This document shows positions 45,806 through 57,025 of a stretch of DNA of 64,000 nucleotides, piece by piece. The DNA is from Chaenocephalus aceratus (Eukaryota > Chordata > Actinopteri > Perciformes > Channichthyidae): positions 14,914,928 through 14,978,927 of the forward strand of contig CM043788.1 in NCBI GenBank assembly GCA_023974075.1. The letters are read 5' to 3'. Positions within the stretch are counted from its first letter, which is position 1. Each line of letters starts with the position of its first letter. The notes beneath the pieces were generated by a model. That model ran no database searches, had not been told where the DNA came from, and worked only from the letters and a program-made list of their open reading frames with translations. The translations under genes were made by a program, and so were the position numbers.

Positions 45806-46317
45806 CCTGTTAAGCACTGAGCCTGTTTGTCAGGTCTCAGGCTCGAAAATGACATTCCCAGAACAAATGACCATATCTTCCCTTCTAAAAGGGTTACATT
45901 AATAATCTTTTTTCTCAAAGTAATGATAAACCTGTGAGTTGGATGTAGAAAAGTCAGAATCAATGTAGATGTTTTTTATTTTAAAGAAAATTCAGATTGA
46001 ACATAGTAAAAAACTGTAAATTATAGTGTCCCTCCAGAAATTCTTTTTTACTTATAGTGAAAACTATACCCTTGGATGATGGTAAGGTAGACTAAAAGCT
46101 TTAGGAATCCAAAGTCCAACATATAATAAGTACCCTGTATCAAGATTGATGCAAAACATGTGAAATTTGACCTTGTTAGAGAGGTTTAGCAAAAAAAAAC
46201 ACTTCTGGGTTCATTTGGGTGGATTTTCCATATCTCTGGCCCCCCTTGGTCGATTTTGCTGATTGACATATCTTTCTAACCGTCAGAGCCAATGGAATCG
46301 AGGGAAAGTTCTCCATA

Positions 46318-48236
46318 GCCTCAGAATTTGTATCCACCAGGGCCTGCAATGATTTTGCCTCCTTCTTCACTGACAAAACCATGCAAATTATTAACAGGTA
46401 CAGCAAATGTACTGTCCCTATGTTCACCTAAAGCCAATTCAGACACCATGTCACAATTCCGTCTGATAAATGCTAAAGACATGGAAGACATTATCCAACA
46501 TCTGAAATCCTCCTCCTGTAGCCTCAACATCATCCCGACAGGATTTTTCAAAACTGTTTTTCATTGCTTGGCCTCAGATATACAATAAACAAGTCTCTTC
46601 AATCAGGTGTATTTCCACAGGCCCTGAAAACTGCAATAATTAAACCGCTCCTAAAAAAGCATAACCTAGACAAAACCATAATTAATAATTACAGGCCAAT
46701 ATCAAACATTCCCTTTTTAAGCAAATTGATTGAAAAAGCAGTTTTTCAACAGTTGAGTAATTTCATGTTTTTAACTGACGGTTTTGATGTGTTTCAGTCG
46801 GGCTTTCGACCTAACCACAGCACTGAGACTTCACTTGTTAAGGTCTTAAATGACATCCATTTGAACACAGACAGTGGCAGAATATCAGTTTTAGTATTAT
46901 TAGATCTCAGCGCTGCCTTTGATACTGTTGACCACAACATATTGTTAGACCGTCTTGAAAACTGGGTGGGAGTTTCAGCAACAGCTCTAAACTGGTTTAG
47001 TTCCTACTTGAAGGACAGAACAAACTTTGTCTCAACAGGCAATTACAAATCAACCCTGATAAATATGTCATGCAGGGTTCCTCAAGGCTCCATCTTAGGA
47101 CCTTTGCTTTTTAATATTTATATGCTACCTCTGGCTGAAATGATTAAAAAGAGCGATCTAAGCTATCACATCTATGCAGACGACACCCAGATTTATTTTA
47201 AAAGTACACCGGGAGACTACTCTCCGATTAGAACACTGAGCAAGTGCATTGAGCACATCACTGACTGGATGACTCAGAACTTTCTCCAATTAAACAAACA
47301 AAAAACTGAGATCATTGTTTTTGGAGCAAAGAAGGACCGATTCAAAGTAATCACAGAGCTTCAGTCGGCAGACTACAAAGTAACTTACAAAGCAAGACAT
47401 TTGGGTGTAGTGATGGACTCAGACCTGAATTAACAGTCACATTACAACAGTTATTAGGTCTGCATACTACCACCTGAAGAATATATCAAGGATTAAAAAA
47501 CTAATGTTACAACAGGATTTAGAAAACTTGTCCATGCTTTTATTTTCAGTAGACTCGACTACTGCAATAGTGTATTCACAGGGCTCACTAACAAATCTAT
47601 CAGAAAGCTGCAGCTGATTCAGAACGCTGCTGCTCGAGTCCTCACTGACACTAGAAAAGTGGATCACATCACTCCGGTTCTGAGATCATTACACTGGCTT
47701 CCAGTCTGCCAAATAATTGATTTTAAAATACTACTGCTAGTTTTTAAATCACTAAATGGCTTAGGACCGAGGTATATAGACGACCTACTCTACTATGAAG
47801 CATCCAGGAGTCTCAGGTCTTCTGGGTCAGGTCTGTTCTCTGTTCCGATAATAACCACTAAACATGGAAAAGCAGCTTATAGTTATTATGCCCCAACAAT
47901 TTGGAACAAACTGCCTAAATCGTGCACGTCCGCCGAAACACTTCCTATTTTTAAATCCAGACTAAAAACCCACCTATTTGCCGCTACTTTTAATTGAGCT
48001 GCCCATACTCACAATACAGTATGCCTTTTCAGTCATGTATTCTGTACCTGCTGTGTTTATTTATTTAACTTATTTCATTACCTTTGCTTATTATGCCTGT
48101 TTTTAAATGCCTTTTTAATAATGTATTTGTGCTGTATTTGTTCTTAAATGTCGTTTGCTTTTAATCTGTAAAGCACTTTGAATCGCCACGTGCTGAAAAG
48201 TGCTATATAAATAAAATTGCCTTTCCTTGCCTTGCC
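46318..48236 (+). pseudogene. 5'-truncated L2-type LINE ORF2 (reverse transcriptase)
   Basis: It starts inside the domain before the reverse transcriptase with broken frames, then 46,564-47,433 is open for 289 residues. Motifs in order are ALKTAIIKPLLKK, NNYRPISNIPFLSK, FQSGFRPNHSTETSL, VLLDLSAAFDTVDH (catalytic Asp), VPQGSILGPLLFNIY and YADDTQIYF (catalytic Asp pair). A frame break follows at about 47,433, and 47,659-47,997 holds the C-terminus ([20 protein letters not shown] to [10 protein letters not shown]). The 3' end is AAGTGCTATATAAATAAAATTGCC plus CCTTG repeats. The catalytic residues survive, but the endonuclease is missing and at least two frame breaks exist, so this is a dead-on-arrival copy. 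It sits in the left arm of the palindrome. Confidence 0.93.
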
Positions 48237-48264
48237 ATACACCCACAGCTTACCAAATAAGGAG

Positions 48265-48965
48265 TGAGAGACACATGTAGAAACATTGGAAGCTGCGCTA
48301 ACCTCTGGTGGCTACCATTAGCAGCTCATTTTTCTTCTCAGATTTTTGCATAAAAATGGAATTATGGATTATCAATATTTTTTTTCAAAGTGACAGACAC
48401 ACTGCTATAACCTATGGATTAACCTTCAGCCGCGTTTTTTCTCGTTTTAATGCCATTGAACACGACTTTTGATCAGAATAACAGCTAAAATGAGCATATC
48501 TCCGTGTTTTGCTACCTAAAGCTACTCGTGTGTTGTCTGTATTTGCTTCCCCTGTCACGAGTTCTGATCGCTCAGTGATGATCCTTATATTTCTATAATC
48601 TGTGGACTCTCAGGATGTTATCTAAACTTGTTTGTGCAGATCCAATAAGTATATCGATCAGTGTAGCTAGAGCTCTCTGCTCTTAGTATCATCACTGTGC
48701 GATTATCGCGGCAAGGGGAAGCAAACCCAGACATCACACGACGTAGTCTTACCTTTGCTGTTTTCTGATCAAAAGTTGTCTTCAATGGCATTAAAACGAT
48801 AAAAACGCTGCTGAAGGTTAATCCATAGCTTAATCCAATGTGTCTGTGTCCCTTTGAAATGATTACTGATAATCCATCAGCAATAAACCTAGTTTTCAGT
48901 TTTCAGAGCGTAACATAGCTTTCGGTTTGGGCAAACTGCGTGCGTATCACTCTCACTCCTCAATG
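48265..48965. repeat. Central part of the palindrome
   Basis: AACCTATGGATTAACCTTCAGC at about 48,410 pairs with GCTGAAGGTTAATCCATAG at about 48,810. TTTTGATCAGAA pairs with TTCTGATCAAAA, and GGAGTGAGAGAC pairs with TCTCACTCCT at about 48,951. The unpaired loop is about 48,570-48,690. Arm similarity is high with scattered changes. Confidence 0.85.
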
Positions 48966-49463
48966 TAACGTGTAGGTGGATTTAGGAATTTCCCCTTCGA
49001 TTCTATTGGCTCTAATGGTTCAAAAGAGGTGTCAATCACCAAAATCGGTCGAAAGAGGTCCAGAGAAACGACAAATACACCCAAATACACCCAAATGTTT
49101 CGCTAAACCTCTCTAAAAAAGTCACATGTCACTTGTTATGCATCAATCTTGATAAAGGGTACTTATTATATGTTATAGTTTGGATTCCTATAGCTTTTAG
49201 TCTACTATCCCATCATTCAAGGGTGGTTTTCACTATGGGTTTAATTTACATTTTGTTATACTATGTTCAATCTGAATTTACTTTAAAATAAAAATATTCT
49301 ATATTGATTGTGACTTTTCTACATCTAACTCACAGGTTTATCATTTCTTTGAGAAAAAATATTATTAATTTACTCCTTTTAGAAGTGAAGATATCGTCAT
49401 TTGTTCTGGGAATGTCATTTTCGAGCCTGAGACCTGAAAAACAGGCTCAGGGCTTAACAGGTT

Positions 49464-50299
49464 CACCATAACAGATGTAAGATTTCCTAGTTATACAATA
49501 ACAACACACATCTGCAAGGTAATGTTGACTGGCATACAGGATGGAAACATGCAGACAAAGAATGCTTTTTTAAACTATGCTCCATCACAAAGCATAACTA
49601 ACATTGGCTATAAACAATCAAACTATGACAACAAAAGAAAACATGATTTATAGATCACTTGTATTCTCCTCTTATTTTTAGAGCTCAGTCTTGATTGATG
49701 GGCAGGTTGACGTCTTACATCCAAATGTGAATATACCCTGAGGAGAAACGCAATTACAACAACAACAACAACAACAACAACAACTGAGGAATGACCCTCT
49801 TTTCAGGCAGCCATCTTGCTTCATAGCTTGGTTATGGAACGTGTAGGTGGATTGCATTGCATAATGGGACAAGTTCCAACAGCTGGATCTCTCCGGCTCT
49901 ATAAACTAATCTTCACTGACAACTTCTCCGCAGCCAGGAAAGCACCTCATTCCCTGAACTGAGGAACAGGTTCTTCTATAATGGATTAGTGCTCCGCTGA
50001 AGTCTGAAATTAGGTTGTTATGCTGTACAAATAGCTTGTTATTCACAGGTGTGTGATGTTATCCTTTGGTGCATTTGGATTACGAGACAATGGGCCCCTG
50101 GGCACAGACATTCAAAAGGCCCCCAAATATTACCTACATAGGAGCAAGCCACACTGACTTAATGGGGGTTTTGCAAACACTGTTGTGGTTTGTTTGAGTG
50201 TGTCTTTGTGGTCAATTTGGAGCACTGCAATAAAAAAAAAGTAAAGATCAAATTACAATGGACCAATGAAATTTCACTGTGGATATTCTCAAAGGGGCC
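49464..50299. other. Unassigned sequence with a (CAA)n run
   Basis: The only structured part is a (CAA)n microsatellite at 49,756-49,784. No gene or element ends were seen. Confidence 0.5.
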
Positions 50300-50965
50300 A
50301 ATCACGCTTATTTTCAGGTTTCATAGTTGTATTCTGTGCCTCTACTGTGCTACTGCTTTAATGTTAGAAAAGTGCTTTATTTTTCTCATACTGCCTGTGC
50401 TGCAGCACCTCTTTTCACCCTCTGTCTGAAACCAGAGCCCAGTCTGCTCTGATTGGTTAGCTGTCCGGCTCTGTTGTGATTGTGATGAACTTAATCTTCA
50501 TCTGCATTACTTGCACATTGGTCTGCATCATAATCTGCACTATTCTATTCAACTCTGTTTCTTCTTGCAATATTTGTATTTATTTGCATGTTTTAATTGT
50601 TTTATGTCTGGAGGAGCACTGGAGTTTAGATTTTTATTTCCATTTCTACACTGTAGTTAGTGTGCATATTAAAGCCTTTGAATCTTGAATTTGCCATCCG
50701 CTTAGAGATGTCCCGCCCCTTAGCTTCCCACGTACAATGTGTTGGAGCGCTATCCAATAGAAGCGCGAGTGTTAGTGATGTCATTATGTTACGGAAGTAA
50801 ACAAAGGAGTCCAATGGAGGTGTTTAAGGCAGGGGGGGAGTGTTTTGGAGAGAAACTCCCTCTGGAGGGAACCATTTACATGCACAAAAACCTATATAAC
50901 ACACTACAGGAAAAGGAAAACTCCAAAAAAGCACAACAGGGCTCCTTCAATGGGGGAGACTCCCA
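50300..50965. mobile_element. Teleost MITE, copy 1, with a LINE tail inserted
   Basis: Aligned by eye with 61,897-62,292: TCATACTGCCTGTGCTGCAG, CCTCTGTCTGAAACCAGAGC, CTTAGAGATGTCCCGCCCCT, CTCCCTCTGGAGGGAACC and AAAAAGCACAACAGGGCTCC. It is non-coding. About 208 bp at 50,483-50,690 are absent from the other copy. The TTAA ends are not preserved here. Confidence 0.78.
50483..50690 (+). mobile_element. LINE tail inserted in the MITE
   Basis: A T-rich block ending ATTAAAGCCTTTGAATCTTG. It interrupts a sequence that is continuous in the copy at 61,897 (TTTGATTGGACAACCACTTA). The ending resembles the CCTTGAAC tails at 19,090 and 44,745, so it is probably a short LINE 3' end. Confidence 0.6.
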
Positions 50966-51711
50966 TTAGTTTTTGGTGATTTTGTGTTTTATTCTGTTTG
51001 GTAAGTGACTCTTCAAGTGGCGTCCTGCACGTGACGGCCAGCGTCGTGCCTGACACCGCTAACAGGGTCAAAAAGAAGGGTCACATGCACCTTAACCGAA
51101 ACGAAAATGCCAAACTGGAAATGCAACAAGATTTGGAAATTTGGTAAGGGCTAACGCCAAAATCGTTCATGGAATGGAAAAATACGCGGTTTAATGACAG
51201 AATTACACACTACGTCACATTATCCCTCATGCATGCTCAGCCCAGGCAACACCCCATTGCCTTACCTTAACCAAACGAAGTATTTCCCGCAAGTGAGAAA
51301 GCTTCTGACGCAGACAACCGCCTGTTGTGTTGAACGTGTGAAACTGAAACTCTGCACAAAGTGCAAACCTGCTTCTCCCAAATATTATGCGTAGTTCATA
51401 TTAAAAAAAAAACGGCTTTTGTGACTTTGAATGCAGAAATGTATTTTTACAAGGCTGCATATAGTCTAACTAACATTGGCATAACAGTCCATATGGGACA
51501 GGAAAGGTAAGAATTTCCCAAATCAATCTAACACTCTGTAATTAATTACCTACAGCTCCAACACAACTTGCTTGTGTTAAAACAGGAAATGGAATATGAG
51601 CCATTTGCATTGGTTAATACATTTTATAAGCGCAAAAACCAGAGTATCATCATAAAGATTAATGATTTCCTCAACGCACATCCTTCATGGGGTGACAGCC
51701 AGCAGACTATG

Positions 51712-51713
<2 letters not shown>
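50966..51713. other. Unassigned sequence
   Basis: Mixed composition. Frame 51,194-51,394 has no domain. Confidence 0.4.

Positions 51714-51775
<62 letters not shown>
51714..51775 (+). repeat. (CA)n microsatellite
   Basis: About 31 uninterrupted CA dinucleotides. The overlapping long Cys/Val frames on the minus strand are artefacts. Confidence 0.96.
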
Positions 51776-51777
<2 letters not shown>

Positions 51778-52904
51778 TAAATGATGCTCGAAAATAGACA
51801 CTGGGGTAGAGAATTCCCTGTATGAGCGTAGGTGTGACTGTTGTTTGGTTTACACAAACGCACACACAGTGACGCATAAGCAGAGCTGCGTTGTATTCTT
51901 TCAACACCCAAGGGTTGCCCATCGCGTGTGACGGCTGTGCAGAAGGCGAGTGCACTGGGAGGTTTCTTGGATGTTTAACATGTCATCCAACCTGTTTCAG
52001 CTCATAATAAGGTGACAGTTGGATTGTTATCAGCGAGCCAAACAAAAGCAGGATTGAGACAGGCAGACACCTCATTGGCCTGAGATCAACCCAGCTTTGT
52101 GAGCATCATCAAAGAGAAACATGAATCCCAAACTGTTTAAAAAACACAGTGATAAAACTAGACATAAAACAAAAACCTACATACATTAATATTGATATGG
52201 AGATGTTAGGCCTGTACCAATATGCCCATTTGATCATATGATAGTCTTCCTTTCAAACATTTTAAAGAATCATAGTCATATTGTTATTGAAATAAGATAA
52301 CTATCATCTCTATTGAATTTTGTAATTACAAGAGAAAACCTGACACTGTGTCATTCATTTCTTTTAACAAGGTTCTCCGCATGCAAACTTTGTATGACGT
52401 GATATCCTCAATTCTTTGTCTGATGTTGACCTTGTTCTAATCTTTTCCTTCAATGCATGTGTTTTATTGGAGTTTGCTATTAAAGATAAGAGATGTTTTG
52501 ATATAATTGAATTAACTGTATTATATAATTGACAATATATATATTTTCCCAATGGATTTATCTGATGATGGTTGAAAATAGGGACCTATTATAACATTCA
52601 CAGTGATTTACTGTCAGTTCTCACTCTATGGGGATTTTGGTTTTCCAAAGGTCAATTGAAAATGAGCTTGTGGTTAACAGCATTTGAGGGCTTGAACATA
52701 ATCACTGGGATAATAAAAACACAGAGACTTTGAGACCAACTCTAATCCCAAATCATCCTTTGCTGCAATTAATAATGTGTGATCCCGAGCTGAAGTCTTG
52801 AGATTCAAACAAGAGAACCCAATCACAATTATACATTTTACATTTTTCTGGGTTTCTCATACACTAAACATGACCTTGTATTATTAAAATTGAAGTCATT
52901 AGTT
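51776..52904. other. Unassigned sequence
   Basis: AT-rich. No coding or repeat feature could be supported. Confidence 0.4.
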
Positions 52905-53135
52905 GAATTCAAGCCACTTTATTAGTCCCAGAGGGAAAAAAATGTATTCACTCTGGTGTTACTTACAATTGCAGACATAGGCCAAAATACACACATGCAC
53001 AACCAAACCTATAGACATTCAAAAATGGCCTTGGTTCAGGCACCCGGGAGCTAGCTAGCCAGCGACCAGATTGGTCCACTTGAACCAGCGACCCTTCGGT
53101 TCCCAACCAAGTCCCTACAGAGTAAGCTACTGATT
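52905..53135 (-). mobile_element. tRNA-derived SINE fragment with a LINE-like tail
   Basis: On the minus strand, GTAGCTTACTCTGTAGGGAC and then GGGTCGCTGGTTCAAGTGG resemble the A and B boxes of a tRNA-type RNA polymerase III promoter, as in common fish SINEs. The downstream body (GGGTGCCTGAACCAAGG) follows. The left part of the interval (CAAGCCACTTTATTAGTCCC) looks like the reversed tail of a LINE or SINE. The copy is decayed. Confidence 0.6.
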
Positions 53136-54891
53136 CTACTCACAAACATTTGAATGTTTTTTCACGAAATGATTCTGCTGTAAATCGTGGTGGAGTGGAG
53201 AGCCAGCAGGAAAACCAGCCAGCTCGGCCAAAGAAGGACAATGACGCTCATGCTCTACGGGTTAAAGAGGCCTGGAAAACCTTTTTTTGGAACAAATAGC
53301 CGATGAGTCAGCTCGTTGGACTGACTGAGGCAGAGTCATGAATCCAGTTGTCTAACTACAGGGTTTTGTTTGTTTGTTTTTCCCACAACAAACATGACTA
53401 ACAAGCATCAAAACTTGAGATCGTTATTACCTCTACGGATAAATAACAATTCCCAGTGAGGTCATTCAAAAATTCCCCCTTTCACAACAACACTGCAACT
53501 CTGGGAATATGTCCGAAACCATTCGAAGGGACATCGAACAGACCATGTGATATCTGATTGAGTCCATGTGTGAATAATGCAGAATAATGTCTTGAGAATT
53601 TTGCAGTGAGCAAGTGGGTGGTTTGATGACGTGAAACTGGAAAAATCCCAGGGAAGGAAGAAGGGTCATTGACGCTAATCAGAATGTATAACTGGACAGA
53701 CAACCAGTTATGGGAACTGCTATCTGTAAGGGTCCCCACAATAGTGGTCATGCATATTCAAGTAAGGGGAAGGGACTTGTTTGTTTATGAAAAACAGTTC
53801 CGTTACTGCGGAGAAAACCACATAATGTTGTGCCCTACGTTCTACCTATAGGTGCCACTCCTCATCTAAACCGAACTGAGTATTTCCAGTAAGTGAGAAT
53901 ACTTCTTATACAGACAGGGGAAACTCCTGACAATGTGTTGACCTTGTTCACTGTATATTGACTGGAGATCTTAGGGGTAAAGGCCAAGTAAATGTGTGCT
54001 TTTGCACTTGCATAGATCATGTGTAAGAATGGAAAATATTCTTTTTGTCTTATTTTGTGTTTTATGAAGATCCACGACAAGAATTCATACATTAAGGAGC
54101 ATAAATCACTGAGCAGAATCTCCTGTATACGATGGGCATTAAATTGTAGGCATTGAACTGACGTATGGATTATATTTAAAGCAAGCACTCAAGGCCTCCT
54201 TCAGTAATGTAAATCAGCGTGTGTATATGTCCACAGCAGCAGCAGCAGAAGCAGTGTGGGACTACAGGCTGCAGTTAGTGTTTCACCATAAAGGCTGTGT
54301 GGTCCTGCAGTCTCCTGCTATTAGTGTGTTTACAGAAGTTAAAGCTGTGTGCTGCTGAGTGCCCGGGGCCAGCATTCCAATACAGTGGCTCATACAAGCA
54401 TGCACGGGCACACTCTGCATCACTGTTGTCTCTCAATACAATATACGCACAGCACGCCCAAACCCCCTTTAATACGACTCTCTTCTGAAACAATCCATCC
54501 CACTTTTTCACTGCACACAACTCCTCTTTTTTCTCGCTATTTATCCACATTTCAGTAATATGATGCTTCTCACTTTGAAATATAATCCACAGAATCATCT
54601 CTTCATGCTGCCAAACATAAACACACAATGGATGGAAAGAGGTGGTCTGGTCCATGCAGTCTGCTCCACTGCAGGTGATAGCCGTTAAACGTTTATTTGA
54701 ATGTACAGGTGAGATGGCTCGCGCTGATAATGAACTGCAGGCAGGGATAGTTGACTTGTGTGCAATTAATCATACGCAAATAAGTAGTGATCCATTAACT
54801 GCGACCAACTGTCAAATGAAGAGTACACCCTGGAAAAGACAAACTTGATTTATGAAACTTAAAGTTGATTGATGATATATATATATTTATA
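53136..54891. other. Unassigned sequence
   Basis: Mixed composition; several frames (for example minus 54,275-54,655, 126 codons) without a recognisable domain. A short (CAG)n-like run is at 54,234-54,250. Confidence 0.4.
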
Positions 54892-55116
54892 TACAGCTCT
54901 GGAAAAAAGGAAGAGACCACACATTTTTCTTAAATCTTAATCTCTACATGTAGGGCAGACATTCAAATCCAGTGTATGTTGAATTCCAACTCTTATCAGT
55001 AGTTTATAGAATAAACAAAAAGAAAAATTAACTTTACTCAAACACATACCTATAAATAGTAAAGCCAGAAAAACCGATAATTTTGCAGTGGTTTCTTAAT
55101 TTCTCCCAGAGCTGTA
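54892..55116. mobile_element. 225-bp mariner/Tc1-type MITE
   Basis: The left end TACAGCTCTGGAAAAAAGGA and the right end, reverse complemented (TACAGCTCTGGGAGAAATTA), are inverted repeats bounded by TA, the Tc1/mariner target. GAGACCAC near the left end pairs with GTGGTTTC near the right. The AT-rich interior has no coding capacity. Confidence 0.82.
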
Positions 55117-55225
55117 GGTGTTACAAGTGGTATGAGTATGATAAAATAGACAACATTCCTAAAAATACTTTTATTAAAATAATCTCAAATAGTTATAAAA
55201 TTATTACCCAGAAACATTATCAACC

Positions 55226-56102
55226 TATGGATTAACCGATTCGGCTGCATTTTTTTTCTTGTGTAAAACCAAGGTAATGCTATTTTCAAAAGCTAAAAAG
55301 ACACCAGAGCCTGTTTTAGATATTGTTACTATGCAAGGACAAGTACTAGAAGTGGTTGCCTGTTATACATACCTTGGTATCTGGCTTGATGATTGTCTTA
55401 CTTTTAAACTTCATGTCTTTTTCAGAAACAAGTCCTGTTTCTCGCTTGAGGCCAGGAAAAGGCTCTGTGACCTTTTTACCTGTGCTGGACTATGGTGATT
55501 TGTTGTATATGAATGCACCTGCCTATTGCCTGAACAAGTTAGATGCCGCCTATCACAGCGCTCTGAGATTTGTCACAAATTGTAAAGCACTTTCTCATCA
55601 CTGTACCCTGTATGCCAAGGCAGGTTTGCCATCACTTACTGTAAAGAGGCTCAGTCATTGGTACACGTTTATTTATAAAGCTTTGTTGGGTAAACTCCCG
55701 TATTATATCTGCTCTCTGATAACACAGAGAGTTGCAAGCAGCTATTGTCTGAGGTCACATGATGTAGTCTTGTTAGATGTGCCAAGAGCAAGGACTGTCT
55801 TCGGTAAGACAGCTTTTATGTGCGCAGCTCCACTTGCTTGGAACAATCTTCAGCAAGAATTGAAACTGAGCAATCTCATTCCTCTGCATGTTTTTAAAGC
55901 TAGGGTAAATGAAATGCTTTCTGATACAATGGGCACTTGTAAATGTCTATAACTATGTATCCTGTAAATATAATGTATAATGTCCTTTATTGTTTTATGT
56001 TTCATGTGGAACCTATATGCTGCAGGTCTCCCTTGAAAAAGAGATCTATGATCTCAATGGGACCAATCTGGATAAATAAAGGTTTGAAATGAAATGAAAT
56101 GA
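55226..56102 (+). pseudogene. LINE ORF2 C-terminal half, plus strand
   Basis: Coding begins at about 55,262 (KTKVMLFSKAKKTPEP, then YTYLGIWLDD), just after the reverse transcriptase core. It shifts frame near 55,470 into 55,356-55,952, which includes FLPVLDYGDLLYMNAPA, YHSALRFVTNC, LGKLPYYICSL and APLAWNNLQ. The region is clearly related to the minus-strand copy at 31,147-31,632. The 3' tail has GATCTATGATCTCAATGG and ends GAAATGAAATGAAATGAA. The first 33 bases (55,226-55,258: AACCTATGGATTAACCGATT and T-rich) match the inner palindrome arm at 48,410, so the LINE joins or sits in a fragment of that element. Confidence 0.87.
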
Positions 56103-56205
56103 ATCTGTCAATCAATTTTTATTATATGGCTTAGTTGAGTACTCAATTCTAATTGATACATTTGGACATATCAGAGGGCTCGGGTTAGGGTTAGTAATTA
56201 AGGCT

Positions 56206-57025
56206 GCATCTACACTGAGACGAAACGGAGAAAGAACCAAATTCGATATAAAAAAAGTCTTCCGTCCACACGGTATCACCTCGTGAAACGTGTCCGTCCG
56301 CACGAGACCGCTCGACCCGCTGGAGACGTTGTAGTACATATGCCGGGCCCGTAAGTGGCACTGTACTTCCGCCACAAAATACACCAAAAGCAGCGAATAA
56401 GACCTCCCGAGCATGGTTGCCATGGTTGCCTGGTTGCCCTTCTGATTATTCTCCGAGGTGGATTCAGCGGTGACGCGGGGGTGAGCAGCCGAGGTGGGGA
56501 GAGACAGGGCTCTGGCTGTTTCGGCGGGCTCTGTTTCTCTTTTTCTCCCTCCCCGAGGCGAGCGTGTGCTCCTGCTGTAAAAGACAGGTGCACCGCACCC
56601 ATTGCCACTAACTCTGAGCCTGGCTCTCGAGCAGGACGTTCTCCCCTGTAGTCCACCAGCAGATGAAAAACCCTCACCTCTCCGCCTCTTCCAAGGGACG
56701 AGGGAACCGTGCGGGGGTGGGGTCTGCTGGAGGCTCCTGCTGGGTGCACTGTCCTGCGAGATACCGGGACCTGGCTCGAAACACTCGGAACACTGTTGTT
56801 GTTGTTGTTGTTGGCGAAACACATCAGCAATGACGCGGGTGACGCGGGGTGTGAGTAGGAGTCGTGGGGAGAGGCGGGGCTATGGCGTATAGGGCGTACA
56901 CACCAAGCCGTTTGACCCCTCAGAGCGTTCCGTTCGCAGATTTACCCACCTTGGGACCCGTTACCGTTTGAGGGCTCCGTTTCCCCGGTTCCGTTACGGC
57001 CTCATGTGGACGAACCTTCCATACG
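56206..57025. mobile_element. CpG-rich repeat-like block
   Basis: The block is sharply richer in G+C and CpG than its flanks. It begins GGCTGCATCTACACTGAGAC and ends GGCCTCATGTGGACGAACC, phrases typical of fish non-autonomous DNA elements whose ends mimic GTCCACAC/GTGTGGAC. It has a (GTT)n run at 56,792-56,813. The long minus frames 56,112-56,822 and 56,276-56,830 reflect base composition; I see no domain. It could alternatively be a CpG island, but no gene is visible beside it. Confidence 0.45.

Larger units (their letters stand above)
45806..49463. mobile_element. Giant foldback (palindromic) element split by an L2 LINE
   Basis: Left arm: 45,806-46,310, continuing after the LINE at 48,237-48,600. 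Right arm: about 48,680-49,463, running backwards. Matching landmarks include CCTGTTAAGC...CTGAGCCTGTTT against AAACAGGCTCAGGGCTTAAC, CCCAGAACAAATGACCATAT against its reverse at about 49,398, and GTACCCTGTATCAAGATTGA against its reverse at about 49,147. Without the LINE the element is about 1.7 kb, nearly all palindrome, with no coding capacity. Outside the CCTGTTAAG ends are TTAA (left) and TTCA (right), which would fit a decayed TTAA duplication of piggyBac type. Confidence 0.82.

Noticed and set aside
51624..51955. Cys/Val-rich open frames on the minus strand
   Set aside because: They are translations of a (CA)n repeat.
56112..56830. Minus-strand frames of 236 and 184 codons
   Set aside because: They lie in a CpG-rich block with few stops in any frame; there is no domain, and the two overlap in different phases.
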